Shown piece after piece: positions 42,422 through 51,070 of a stretch of 64,000 nucleotides of DNA (positions are counted from its first letter, which is position 1; each line of letters opens with the position of its first letter). Position numbers and translations under genes: made by a program. The notes under the pieces are model-generated. The model was not told the DNA's origin and did not search any database. It worked only from the letters and a program-made list of their open reading frames with translations. Source of the DNA: Labrenzia sp. 011 (GTDB lineage: Bacteria; Pseudomonadota; Alphaproteobacteria; Rhizobiales; Stappiaceae); the NCBI RefSeq assembly GCF_003075075.1, contig NZ_QCYM01000063.1, positions 44,717-108,716 of the forward strand, written 5' to 3'.

Positions 42422-43366
42422 ATGAAAATGGCAGCGAAACTCGCTGGAGGACTTGCTCTCGGGCTGGTGCTTTCCGGAACAGCCTTCGCCAACGACCCTG
42501 ACAGCTGCAAGACCGTCCGTTTCTCGGATGTCGGCTGGACCGATATCACCGCCACCACGGCAGCGACATCCGTCGTTCTTGAAGCGCTCGGCTATGAGCC
42601 GGAGGTCAAGATCCTCTCCGTTCCGGTGACCTATGCTTCCATGAAGAACAAGGACATCGATATCTTCCTCGGCAACTGGATGCCGACCATGGAAGGTGAC
42701 ATCAAGGCCTATCGCGAAGACGGCTCCGTCGAAACGGTCCGAGCCAATCTGGAAGGCGCGAAATACACGCTCGCCGTTCCGAAATACACCTACGACAAGG
42801 GCCTGAAGAGCTTTGAGGACATTGCCAAGTTCAAGGACGACCTGGACGGCAAGATCTACGGCATCGAGCCGGGCAATGACGGCAACCGCCTGATCATCGG
42901 CATGATCGACCAGAACCTTTTCGGCCTTGAGGGCTTCGAGGTGGTCGAATCCTCCGAGCAGGGCATGCTCTCCCAGGTCGCGCGTGCCGAAAAACGCAAC
43001 AAGGACATTGTCTTCCTCGGCTGGGAACCGCATCCGATGAACGCCTCCTTCGAGATGGCCTATCTTGAAGGGGGAGATGACATCTTCGGCCCGAATTACG
43101 GCGGAGCGACGGTCTACACCAACGTGCGTGCCGGCTACGTCAAGGAATGCCCGAACGTCGGCAAACTGCTGGAGAACCTGGAGTTCTCGCTGCCCATGGA
43201 AAACGAGATCATGAGCGCGATCCTGAACGACAGCGAAGACCCGAACAAGGCTGCGGCCGCATGGCTGAAAGAACACCCGGCGACCTTCGAAAACTGGCTC
43301 GTCGGCGTCAAGACCTTCGATGGCGGCGACAGTTTCGCAGCCGTGAAGGGCGCGCTCGGCCTCTAG
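42422..43366 (+). CDS. choX: Choline ABC transporter binding protein ChoX
   Basis: The 314-residue protein has a signal peptide ending in GTAFA, and the mature part starts NDPDSCKTVRFSDVGWTDIT. The blocks FSDVGWTDITATTAATSVVL, DIFLGNWMPTME and FLGWEPHPMNASF carry the aromatic and Asp residues that form the choline cage in ChoX/OpuAC proteins. AAAGGAGGT, a perfect ribosome site, lies before the ATG at 42422. It is the first gene of choXWV and should be highly made. Confidence 0.95.
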   Translation: MKMAAKLAGGLALGLVLSGTAFANDPDSCKTVRFSDVGWTDITATTAATSVVLEALGYEPEVKILSVPVTYASMKNKDIDIFLGNWMPTMEGDIKAYREDGSVETVRANLEGAKYTLAVPKYTYDKGLKSFEDIAKFKDDLDGKIYGIEPGNDGNRLIIGMIDQNLFGLEGFEVVESSEQGMLSQVARAEKRNKDIVFLGWEPHPMNASFEMAYLEGGDDIFGPNYGGATVYTNVRAGYVKECPNVGKLLENLEFSLPMENEIMSAILNDSEDPNKAAAAWLKEHPATFENWLVGVKTFDGGDSFAAVKGALGL

Positions 43367-43376
43367 AACGGCAGAC

Positions 43377-43404
43377 GGCCTCCAGCCGGATCCGGCTGGA
43401 GGCC
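43377..43404 (+). repeat. 28-base perfect palindrome between choX and choW
   Basis: GGCCTCCAGCCGGA (43377-43390) is directly followed by its reverse complement (43391-43404). In RNA this would be a very stable hairpin 10 bases after the choX stop. No T-run follows, so it may protect the choX mRNA end or lower readthrough into choW. Confidence 0.7.
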
Positions 43405-43593
43405 GAAGAACGGATCGAATTTCTCCGGGAAAGCATCTTGACCGGGTTCCGCTGAATACGGATGCTTCGAAACGGGAATTTTGACGGGGCGTCGGCCGCC
43501 TGCATCCCGCGTTCAGGCGAACGTGGATTCCATGCATGATATCTCTGGCCGCGTCCCGCAATCCTCAACGAAAAAGACAAGGGGGGCGGCGGG

Positions 43594-44433
43594 TTGAACT
43601 GGCTGACGGATTACAAGTTGCCGATCGGACCCTGGGCGCGGTCTCTGGTCGATTGGCTTACGGACAACGCCTATTGGGTGTTCGACGGCATTTCACTGTT
43701 TCTGGAGACACTGATCGACGGCATCCTGTGGCTGCTTCAGACGCCGCACCCGCTGGTCATCGTCGCCATCGCCGTTGTGCTTGGCTATGCGGTGCATCGG
43801 ACACTTGCCTTTGCCGTCTTCGTGGCGATCTCGCTCCTGCTGATCATCAACCAGGGCTACTGGGAAGAAACCACGGAAACCCTGGCGCTGGTCGTTGCCG
43901 CCTCCGTCGTCTGCATGGCGGTCGGCGTGCCCGTCGGGGTGCTCGGCGCCCATAACCCGCGCTTTTATGCCGCCCTGCGCCCGGTTCTGGACCTGATGCA
44001 GACCATCCCGACGTTCGTCTATCTCATCCCGGCGCTGATCCTCTTCGGCCTCGGCATGGTGCCGGGACTGATCGCCACGGTTATCTTCGCCATTCCCGCG
44101 CCCATCCGCCTGACCCAGCTCGGCGTCGCCTCGACACCGACGGCGCTGCTCGAGGCGGGCGAGGCCTTCGGCGCGACCCGCTCGCAGCTCCTGTGGAAAA
44201 TCGAACTCCCCTATGCCCTGCCGCAGATCATGGCGGGTCTGACCCAGACCATCATGCTGTCGCTCTCCATGGTGGTGATTGCGGCACTTGTCGGTGCGGA
44301 CGGACTGGGCGTGCCGACACTGCGCGCGCTCAACACGGTGAACATCGCGCAAGGGTTCGAGGTCGGTGTCTGCATCGTCCTGATCGCCATTGTGCTCGAC
44401 CGGTTTTTCCGCGCGAAAGAGGGGGGCAAGTGA
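43594..44433 (+). CDS. choW: Choline ABC transporter permease ChoW
   Basis: The 279-residue membrane protein has about six hydrophobic segments and the ProW-type coupling motif with EAGEAFGATRSQLLWKIELP. It works with ChoX and ChoV to import choline. The start is TTG at 43594, after a G-rich stretch; no ATG or GTG occurs in frame near it before the first membrane segment. A 227-base gap with a palindrome separates it from choX. Its stop codon overlaps the choV start. Confidence 0.92.
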   Translation: MNWLTDYKLPIGPWARSLVDWLTDNAYWVFDGISLFLETLIDGILWLLQTPHPLVIVAIAVVLGYAVHRTLAFAVFVAISLLLIINQGYWEETTETLALVVAASVVCMAVGVPVGVLGAHNPRFYAALRPVLDLMQTIPTFVYLIPALILFGLGMVPGLIATVIFAIPAPIRLTQLGVASTPTALLEAGEAFGATRSQLLWKIELPYALPQIMAGLTQTIMLSLSMVVIAALVGADGLGVPTLRALNTVNIAQGFEVGVCIVLIAIVLDRFFRAKEGGK

Positions 44434-45476
44434 TGAGCACATCCGAGGGAACTTCCGTTGTCACCTTCAATGATGTCGATATCGTCTTCGGGGATAATCC
44501 CGCCTCGGCGCTGCCGATGATCGATGCCGGCAGGACCCGCCAGGAGATCCAGGCCGAGACCGGTCAGATTCTCGGGGTGGCCGGTGCGACATTCGATATC
44601 CGCGAAGGGGAGGTCATCGTGCTGATGGGCCTGTCCGGCTCCGGCAAGTCGACGCTGCTGCGCGCGGTCAACGGCCTCAATCCGGTTATCCGCGGTGAAG
44701 TCCATGTCTTCGACGGCACGGACTATGTGAACCCGGCAAGCTGTTCACCCAATGCCTTGCGAGACCTGCGCCGGCGCCACATCGCCATGGTGTTCCAGCA
44801 ATTCGGTCTGCTGCCCTGGCGCACGGTCAGCGAGAATGTCGGCTTCGGTCTCGAACTCGCCGGCATGCCGGTGAAGCAGCGCGCTGCCAAGGTCAGCGAG
44901 CAGCTGAAGCTGGTCGGCCTGACGGACTGGGGCGACAAATATGTGCATGAGCTGTCCGGCGGCATGCAGCAGCGGGTCGGCCTTGCGCGCGCCTTTGCCA
45001 CGGACGCACCGATCCTGCTTATGGACGAGCCGTTTTCCGCGCTCGATCCGCTGATCCGGGACAAGCTGCAGGACGAGCTTCTCGATCTTCAGAAGGAACT
45101 CAACCGGACGATCATCTTCGTCAGCCACGATCTGGATGAAGCGGCCAAGATCGGCTCGCGCATCGCCATCATGGAAGGCGGCCGGGTGATCCAGCTCGGA
45201 ACGCCGCAGGAAATCGTCAAGAAACCGGCCAACGACTATGTGGCCGATTTCGTGGGGCACATGAACCCGCTGAATGTCCTCAGGGCCCGTGACATCATGG
45301 TGCCGCCGGGGAGCCTGCCGGGCTCGCTGGCAAGCGGTCTGACCTGTGACGCGGGCACCCCGATCCGCGATGTCGCCCGACTGAAGAAATCCAGCCCGGA
45401 GCCGGTGGTCGTTCGCAAGAACGGGGCGATTGTCGGGGTCATCGGCGAGAACGAGCTGCTGGACTGCATGCTTTAG
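44433..45476 (+). CDS. choV: Choline ABC transporter ATP-binding protein ChoV
   Basis: The 347-residue ATPase has Walker A MGLSGSGKSTLLRA, Q-loop VFQQFGLLPW, signature HELSGGMQQRVGLARA and Walker B ILLMDEPFSALDP. An insert before the P-loop (residues about 20-50) and a C-terminal CBS-like extension fit the ChoV/ProV type. The ATG at 44433 shares one base with the choW stop, so translation is coupled. Confidence 0.93.
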   Translation: MSTSEGTSVVTFNDVDIVFGDNPASALPMIDAGRTRQEIQAETGQILGVAGATFDIREGEVIVLMGLSGSGKSTLLRAVNGLNPVIRGEVHVFDGTDYVNPASCSPNALRDLRRRHIAMVFQQFGLLPWRTVSENVGFGLELAGMPVKQRAAKVSEQLKLVGLTDWGDKYVHELSGGMQQRVGLARAFATDAPILLMDEPFSALDPLIRDKLQDELLDLQKELNRTIIFVSHDLDEAAKIGSRIAIMEGGRVIQLGTPQEIVKKPANDYVADFVGHMNPLNVLRARDIMVPPGSLPGSLASGLTCDAGTPIRDVARLKKSSPEPVVVRKNGAIVGVIGENELLDCML

Positions 45477-45597
45477 CCTGCCGCGCTGAATGGAATTCGG
45501 AACAACACCGGAAGGCATTTGCAACATGAATGCTGCCACGGCGGTTGCCCGAATCCGCCGGAACACACCCCTTCATTTATGAGTTCACACTCCAGGC

Positions 45598-45624
45598 AAA
45601 AAAAACGGGACCGATCGGTCCCGT
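45598..45624 (-). terminator. Rho-independent terminator of the second cold-shock gene
   Basis: ACGGGACCGATCGGTCCCGT (45605-45624) is a perfect palindrome followed on the minus strand by a run of eight T. Confidence 0.88.
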
Positions 45625-45683
45625 TGTCGTCAGGTGCACGCGCGGCGGGTCTGATCGTCCGCCGCGGTGAAGACCTTCGAAAC

Positions 45684-45896
45684 TCAGATCAGTTCGAGCT
45701 GTGCTGCCTGCTTGCCGCGGCCGCGACGGTCGTCTTCCGCGACGAAAGAAACCTTGGCGCCTTCAACGGGTGTTCCGATCCCGGCCTGCTCAAAAGCGGT
45801 CACGTGGACGAAAACGTCCTTGCCACCGTCTTCCGGTGTGATGAAGCCGAAGCCGCGGTCGTGGTTGAAGAATTTAATGGTGCCGTTCTCGCGCAT
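45684..45896 (-). CDS. Cold-shock domain protein (second paralogue)
   Basis: The 70-residue protein is a single cold-shock domain with GTIKFFNHDRGFGFITPED and DVFVHVTAFEQAG, carrying RNP1 and RNP2. It is clearly diverged from the copy at 13496-13705 (for example HDRGFGFIT against STKGFGFIQ). It lies convergent to choV and has its own terminator. Confidence 0.95.
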   Translation of the reverse strand: MRENGTIKFFNHDRGFGFITPEDGGKDVFVHVTAFEQAGIGTPVEGAKVSFVAEDDRRGRGKQAAQLELI

Positions 45897-46154
45897 GGAG
45901 AAACCTTTCCGTCAGTTGAAAGCGCCCCGCTCGTGTCCGGCAAGGCGCGGATAAAACGAGCAGTCAATAAGAAACGGAAAGCTTGTTAATTCAGAGCGGC
46001 GCTTAATGGAGCAGCCGCCGAAGTTCAGTCTCACCGGGTCTACGTCATGTCCCGTACAGCGCAACTCGCGCCGATGCCCGATACTCTATGTCCGCTTGCG
46101 TCGTCCGGCAAGAGAAAGATGCAAGCGCAGTCGAGCCGGGGAACGGCCGGCGGG

Positions 46155-46166
46155 CAAAGCGCTTTG
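46155..46166. promoter_or_regulatory. LacI-type palindrome CAAAGCGCTTTG
   Basis: CAAAGCGCTTTG is a perfect palindrome with the central AAAGCGCTTT core used by many LacI-family regulators. It is about 194 bases upstream of the BA14K-like gene. The same core occurs at 48673 and 52828 in this window. Confidence 0.3.
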
Positions 46167-46262
46167 AATACAAGCTGTTAAGGTTCGGAGGCTTTCGGTC
46201 TGCATCGCCGGTTTCCCTGGTTTTGCGGGAGGAAAACCGCGAAAAGACGCAAAGTGACAGCT

Positions 46263-46278
46263 TGTGACCCCAGTCACA
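46263..46278. promoter_or_regulatory. CRP-consensus site TGTGA-N6-TCACA
   Basis: TGTGACCCCAGTCACA is a perfect inverted repeat that matches the enterobacterial CRP consensus in both half-sites. It is 82 bases upstream of the BA14K-like ATG. A CRP-type regulator may bind; none is encoded in the window. Confidence 0.4.
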
Positions 46279-46359
46279 GAGCGCCCCGCGGGGAGGGGCT
46301 AGTGTGCCTTCATGAACTGAGGCGGAGATCAAGGCCTCACAACAGGAAGGGACACCGTC

Positions 46360-46719
46360 ATGTTCAGGAAAATCGCAATCACCACCACCGCCCTGGCGCT
46401 TGTTGCCGGAGCCACCCTGACCACCCAGAGCACGCCAGCGGAAGCCGCCAAGGGCTGGCAGGTCGGGGTCGGCATCGCCGGCGGCCTCGCCGCGGGCGCC
46501 ATCATCGGATCCGCGCTGGCACAGCCGCGTTACCACGCACCGCCGCCGGCCCGCTATCCGCGCCCGGTCTACCGTCCGGCACCGGCGCCCGTCGTCGTCT
46601 ATCGTCCGGCGCCCTGGTCCCCGGCCTGGTACGACTATTGCAGCAGCAAGTATCGCTCATTCAATCCCAATACCGGCTACTTTCTGGCCTATTCCGGTCA
46701 GCACAAGTTCTGCCGCTAA
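46360..46719 (+). CDS. BA14K-like secreted protein
   Basis: The 119-residue protein has a signal peptide ending STPAEA, a Gly/Ala-rich hydrophobic segment (VGVGIAGGLAAGAIIGSALA), a Pro/Tyr-rich stretch of YRPAPAPVVV type repeats, and a C-terminal motif WYDYCSSKYRSFNPNTGYFL ending in HKFCR. That last part matches the BA14K family of the Hyphomicrobiales, small surface lectin-like proteins. AGGAAGGG precedes the ATG. It stands alone with a strong terminator behind it. Confidence 0.85.
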   Translation: MFRKIAITTTALALVAGATLTTQSTPAEAAKGWQVGVGIAGGLAAGAIIGSALAQPRYHAPPPARYPRPVYRPAPAPVVVYRPAPWSPAWYDYCSSKYRSFNPNTGYFLAYSGQHKFCR

Positions 46720-46782
46720 GGGCAGGTCAAGCCGGTTCGGCCGCGCGCCGGGTACAATCGGCCCCCGAAAGGGGCCCCGGCC

Positions 46783-46827
46783 ACTCCCTGCAAGGCGCAT
46801 TCCTCCCCGCCTTGCAGGGAGTTTTTT
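46783..46827 (+). terminator. Rho-independent terminator of BA14K-like gene
   Basis: ACTCCCTGCAAGGCG (46783-46797) pairs over 15 bases with 46808-46822 and is followed by six T (46822-46827). Confidence 0.88.
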
Positions 46828-46881
46828 GGGTGTGCGGCACGCAGGGAGCCGGTCTTTCACGTCATCCGGATGGACGCCGGA

Positions 46882-47343
46882 TCAGGTCTCTTCGGCAATC
46901 CGCTTGGCGGCCCGCATGATCGTTTCGAGCTGATTGAGAAAACGCGATCTGTCCGCCTTGCCGAAAGCCGGGCCGCTCTCGCGGATTTCGCCGGTTTCGC
47001 GCAGATGGGTGTTCAGGTCGCGCATGGCGAGCCGCATGCCGATGGCGTCCTCGCGGAAGGGTTTGCCCGTGTGCGAAATCACCAGGGCACCGGCCTTGAC
47101 GCAACGCGCGGCAAGCGGAACGTCGGCGGTGATCACCACATCGCCCTTTCCGGCGTGCTCCGCGATCCAGTTGTCGGCCTCGTCCGGTCCTTCCGGAACC
47201 ACCACCCGCTCGATCAGGTCTCCCTCGGGCAGGCGCATCCAGCTGTTGGACACGAATTTGATCGGTGTCCCGTGCCGCTCTCCGACCCGGACCGCTTCGT
47301 CCTTCACCGGGCAGGCATCCGCATCCACATACAGGACCGTCAT
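46882..47343 (-). CDS. YaiI/YqxD family protein (DUF188)
   Basis: The 153-residue protein begins MTVLYVDADACPVKDEAVRV, the signature of the YaiI/YqxD family, followed by FVSNSW, GPDEADNWIAEH and GDVVITADVPLAARC. The conserved Asp residues suggest a PIN-like metal site, but the function is unknown. The ATG at 47343 overlaps the flavoprotein stop upstream by 4 bases. Confidence 0.92.
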   Translation of the reverse strand: MTVLYVDADACPVKDEAVRVGERHGTPIKFVSNSWMRLPEGDLIERVVVPEGPDEADNWIAEHAGKGDVVITADVPLAARCVKAGALVISHTGKPFREDAIGMRLAMRDLNTHLRETGEIRESGPAFGKADRSRFLNQLETIMRAAKRIAEET

Positions 47344-48563
47344 TGCGTGTGGTCTCCATTGCCGTTTTTCAGGTAAGCCGAAAGGCCCTGTGCGGCCCGA
47401 TGCCCGGTGGCAAAACAGGCCTGCAGCAGATAGCCGCCGGTCGGCGCTTCCCAGTCGAGCATTTCGCCGGCGGCAAAGACGCCGGGAAGCTTGACGAGCA
47501 TCAATCCCTCGTCGACTTCGTCGAGACGGATACCGCCGGCTGACGAAATCGCCCGCTCGATCCCGTAGGGCGCTGCGCATGTGACCGGAACCGCCTTTAT
47601 CCTGGCGGCAAGCGCGTCGGGATCCTGCGGTATCGGTCCGGCTTCCCGCAAGAGCGCCTGTTCCGCCGGATTGAGTTTCACCGTCTTTTTCAGGTAGGTG
47701 GACACCGATTGCTTGCCCCTTGGGCGCGCAAGTCTGCGGGCAAGGGCCGCTGCGGTCTTTGCCGGGCGCAGGTCGACATGCAGCAGTGCCGAGCCGTCGG
47801 CCTCGATCGTGTCGCGGAGTTCCGCCGAAAGGGCATAGACCGCGCCGCCTTCCAGCCCGCTTTCGGATATCAGCGCTTCGCCGATGACGGATTTTTCACC
47901 GTGCCGCAGTCCGATGCGTTTCAGCGGTGTTCCCGCAAAACGGTCCTTCATCACCGCGCTCCAGGCAACCCGGAAGCCGCAATTGGCGGGCCGGAACCGG
48001 GATATGCCGATCCCCCGCTCTTCAAGGGCGGAAACCCAGGCGGCATCCGAGCCGAGCCTCGGCCAGCTCGCTCCGCCGAGCGCCAGCAGGGTTGCCCGGG
48101 CAGGGAAGCTCTCCGGCGTCCCGTTTTCATGCTGGATGAGGGCGGTGCCGTCATCGGCAAAGCCGGTGAACCTGTGCCGCGTCAGCAGCTTCACGCCGTT
48201 CTTTTCCAGCCGGCGCAGCCAGGCCCGCAGAAGCGGTGAGGCCTTCATCGAGGCCGGGAACACCCGGCCGCTGCTGCCGGTAAAGGTTTCCTCGCCCAGG
48301 CCGTGGCACCAGTCCGCCAGCGCCTCGGGCGGAAAATCGCCGATCAGCGGCGACAGAAAGGCCTCCGCCTGCCGGTAACGGCCGACAAAGGCCGCAAGAC
48401 CCTCGCTGTGGGTGAGGTTGAGACCGCCGCGACCGGCCATCAGGAATTTGCGGGCCGGAGAAGGCATGCGGTCAACAATCGTGACGGCAAGGCCTTCGGC
48501 GGCCAGACGGTCCGCCGCGAACAACCCGCTCGGGCCGGCACCGATAATCAGGACATCAAGCAT
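47340..48563 (-). CDS. HI0933-related flavoprotein (TIGR03862 type)
   Basis: The 407-residue protein has an N-terminal FAD fold MLDVLIIGAGPSGLFAADRL and the GRGGLNLTHSE motif in place of the GGGRCNFTN of HI0933, which marks the TIGR03862-like subgroup. It ends with FAAGEMLDWEAPTGGYLLQACFATG. It is coupled with the YaiI gene by a 4-base overlap. The substrate is unknown. Confidence 0.9.
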   Translation of the reverse strand: MLDVLIIGAGPSGLFAADRLAAEGLAVTIVDRMPSPARKFLMAGRGGLNLTHSEGLAAFVGRYRQAEAFLSPLIGDFPPEALADWCHGLGEETFTGSSGRVFPASMKASPLLRAWLRRLEKNGVKLLTRHRFTGFADDGTALIQHENGTPESFPARATLLALGGASWPRLGSDAAWVSALEERGIGISRFRPANCGFRVAWSAVMKDRFAGTPLKRIGLRHGEKSVIGEALISESGLEGGAVYALSAELRDTIEADGSALLHVDLRPAKTAAALARRLARPRGKQSVSTYLKKTVKLNPAEQALLREAGPIPQDPDALAARIKAVPVTCAAPYGIERAISSAGGIRLDEVDEGLMLVKLPGVFAAGEMLDWEAPTGGYLLQACFATGHRAAQGLSAYLKNGNGDHTQ

Positions 48564-48828
48564 GGCGCCTTATAAATCATACATGGCGGGGTGAACAGGG
48601 ATCTGTCCAGGGGGATTGCAGGTTGGCTGAGGGAGTCGAGTTCAAAAAAATCATTGGTAATTTTCAGTAAGTCAAAGCGCTTTTGGTTCCAATACTTAAT
48701 GCGAAAAACTTAGGATATTAGTATTTTTGAAAGGATTTAATAGTGGATATGTGAGAGTATATTTGGAAAGGCTGAAGTCGGGTGATGTGCGCCACCTGTT
48801 TTGCTTCGCCAGAAGGAGGAGGCCGGGT
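48564..48828. other. AT-rich divergent promoter region
   Basis: Bases 48640-48780 are AT-rich, contain the imperfect palindrome CAAAGCGCTTTTG at 48673-48685, and hold the promoters for both flanking genes. No gene is supported. Confidence 0.45.
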
Positions 48829-50022
48829 ATGGAAAAGACCACGGACCTGATCGTCGTCGCGGATCCGGATCCGGGTGTTCAGGCAGGGTTCAAACGCCTG
48901 TTTGGCGAACACCTGAAGGTCGTGTGTTTCGCGGAAACCGAGGAGGCGTTGCTGTTCCTCAAGCAGAACACCGGCGTTGCTGTCATCTTCTCCTGCTATA
49001 ATCTGCCCGGCCGCGGCGGGACCGAGTTCCTGAGGGCGTGCGAGACCCTGGTTCCCCAGGCGGCAAGGGTGATGCTCACACGCGAGACCTCGGCCGAGGC
49101 GATCAAGAAGGCGCTGAACGAAGGCCATGTCTTCCTGTTCCTGCAAAAACCCTGCAAGCAGGCGGAGCTCATAACCGCCGTGGAAACGGCGCTTGGCCAT
49201 CACCAGCATATGGCCAAGGACCGGGCGCTTCTGGAGCGCACGCTTGCCGGATCGATCAAACTGCTGATCGACATGATGGCCCTGTTCCATCCGGAGGCTT
49301 TCCGGCGCACTGCCACCGTGCGCAAACAGGCGCTGAAACTGGCCAGGGGCCTGGGCATGAAGAAGACCTGGGAACTGGAAATGGCGGTAATGCTGTCACC
49401 ACTCGGCGAGGCGCTGCTGCCGAAACAGATTCTGACCCGCTACCGCGCCGCCCGCAGCCTCACGGAACAGGAACGGGACATTCTGGACAAGGCACCCGTC
49501 CAGACCCGGGAACTCCTGGCGAATATCCCGCAGCTGGAGAAAGTCTCCGACTATCTGTTTCTGTCCGCCCGCGGCTATGACGGCTCCGGTTTCCCCAAGG
49601 ACGGACCGAAGGGCAAGGACATCCCGCTTGTCGCCCGCATCCTCAAGCTGCTGACCGATCTGTGGTATGCGAGTCCGGAAAGCGGTCCAGATGCCGCCGC
49701 CTTCGACGCCATGGCGATCAACAGACGCAAATACGACCCCAAGCTTCTGGAACTGGCGGCCAGGGTGCTCATGGACGATGTGCCGGACGAGAAGAAGAAA
49801 TTCGTCACCCAGTGCCACATCCGTTCGCTCCGGCCGGGCGACATTCTCATCGACGACGCCCTGACGGAAGGCAACCGGGAACTCGTCCTGTCACGCGGGC
49901 ATCTGCTGACCCCGACCACCATCCGGCGTCTGGAACATTTTCACCAGACGACCGGTGTGCGCGAACCGATCCGCGTGGAGCGCCACAGGGCGTCCGAGGA
50001 CGTCTTGGCGGATACGGCGTAA
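48829..50022 (+). CDS. Degenerate receiver plus degenerate HD-GYP protein
   Basis: The 397-residue protein opens with a receiver-like domain (1-120): the acidic pair is present (ADPDPG, Asp12 and Asp14), and Thr84 and Lys107 (LQKPCK) are conserved, but the phospho-acceptor Asp is replaced by Cys56 in IFSCYNLPG. The second part (about 150-330) has the layout of an HD-GYP c-di-GMP phosphodiesterase, yet the HD pair reads Ser190-Pro191 (VMLSPLGEALLPKQIL), the HHE is absent, and GYP reads GFP in GYDGSGFP. A C-terminal PilZ-like or unknown segment (LRPGDILIDDALTEGN) follows. AGGAGG precedes the ATG at 48829. It is probably a non-enzymatic signalling protein. Confidence 0.85.
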   Translation: MEKTTDLIVVADPDPGVQAGFKRLFGEHLKVVCFAETEEALLFLKQNTGVAVIFSCYNLPGRGGTEFLRACETLVPQAARVMLTRETSAEAIKKALNEGHVFLFLQKPCKQAELITAVETALGHHQHMAKDRALLERTLAGSIKLLIDMMALFHPEAFRRTATVRKQALKLARGLGMKKTWELEMAVMLSPLGEALLPKQILTRYRAARSLTEQERDILDKAPVQTRELLANIPQLEKVSDYLFLSARGYDGSGFPKDGPKGKDIPLVARILKLLTDLWYASPESGPDAAAFDAMAINRRKYDPKLLELAARVLMDDVPDEKKKFVTQCHIRSLRPGDILIDDALTEGNRELVLSRGHLLTPTTIRRLEHFHQTTGVREPIRVERHRASEDVLADTA

Positions 50023-50046
50023 CGCCGGCCGCACCACGCGCCGGCC

Positions 50047-50835
50047 TTACCGTCCGGCGCGTTTTTCCAGAAGCTCGGCCTCGTAGGCCTTGGCCACTCT
50101 CAGAAACCGGGCATGGGCATAGTTCACGGAAAGAATGAAGCCCCACCAGCCGTATTTCAGGTATCTGCGTACGAAATAGGCCTTGAGGAAACTCACCGGA
50201 AATTCGCTCAGCAGGCGCCAGCGGGGCAGTTTGCGGCCCCGGGCGCGCATGTCCTCCACCTGCATGCCGGAATAGCGGTTGTATTTGGCAACCTGGAAGT
50301 CAAGCGAGCGGATCGAGCGGTGCGCCATGATGCCCTTGAGGCTGGCGATCGTCGCGCCTTCCTCCGGACGCACCGTATCGTGCACGCTCGAGGTGGAGAA
50401 GCGTCCCTTGCGCCGGTCGTAGAGGCGGATCTGGTGATAGCCGTAGGCCCAGGGGGCAGGGGCGCTTTCGTGGGCGTAGAGATCCCGGATCATGACGCGC
50501 CAGCCGTCAGCATCCCTGTAGCTGCCATCGGCGAATTTCGCCTGGATTTCGGCTCTCAGTTCCGGCGTCACCTCTTCATCCGCGTCCAGATTGAGCAGCC
50601 AGTCGTTGCGGCACTGGTCCTCACCGAAGCGTTTCTGCGGTCCGTATCCCGGCCAGTCGTTGTGAATGACCCGGGCTCCGAGGCTCTCGGCCACCGCAAC
50701 CGTGTTGTCCGTGGAGCCGCTGTCGATGACGATGACCTCGTCGGCCCATCCCGTCACGCTTTCAATCGCCCGGGAAATCCGGTCGGCTTCGTCCCTGGCG
50801 ATGATGAAAACGGAAAGTGGCAGGCAATCGGTCAT
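50047..50835 (-). CDS. Family 2 glycosyltransferase (WaaE/KdtX-like)
   Basis: The 262-residue protein begins with LSVFIIARDEADRISRAIES and has EVIVIDSGSTDNTVAVAESLG and LNLDADEEVTPEL, the nucleotide-binding and DxD parts of GT2 enzymes. The RRYLKYGWWGFILSVNYAHARF end is typical for the LPS-core type (WaaE/KdtX-like) glycosyltransferases. It may add a hexose to the LPS core. The ATG at 50835 is favoured because the GT fold starts soon after it. It faces the preceding gene. Confidence 0.9.
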   Translation of the reverse strand: MTDCLPLSVFIIARDEADRISRAIESVTGWADEVIVIDSGSTDNTVAVAESLGARVIHNDWPGYGPQKRFGEDQCRNDWLLNLDADEEVTPELRAEIQAKFADGSYRDADGWRVMIRDLYAHESAPAPWAYGYHQIRLYDRRKGRFSTSSVHDTVRPEEGATIASLKGIMAHRSIRSLDFQVAKYNRYSGMQVEDMRARGRKLPRWRLLSEFPVSFLKAYFVRRYLKYGWWGFILSVNYAHARFLRVAKAYEAELLEKRAGR

Positions 50836-51070
50836 CTTGCATCCGGCGCGGTTCTGTCTGAGCCGGAAAACGCCCGGCACGTCTGTTTAGAGCCTCAGGC
50901 GTCGATTTGGAACCGTTTGATGGCGCAAAGCGAAACATCGCAGATGCGGCCCGGCGCTGCCGCCGGGCTGCTTTCCACCGCCCGGTGGGCCGGGGTCCAT
51001 ACGGTTGACGCTTCTGGAGCGCGCTCGTGGTGAAACATCCGTGCCGGAGGCGGCTTTTGTAGAGCGGAAA

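Larger units (their letters stand above)
45897..46359. other. Divergent intergenic region (cold-shock gene / BA14K-like gene)
   Basis: No gene is supported. It contains a perfect CAAAGCGCTTTG palindrome (46155-46166) and a perfect TGTGA-N6-TCACA site (listed separately), and the promoters for both flanking genes. Confidence 0.5.
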
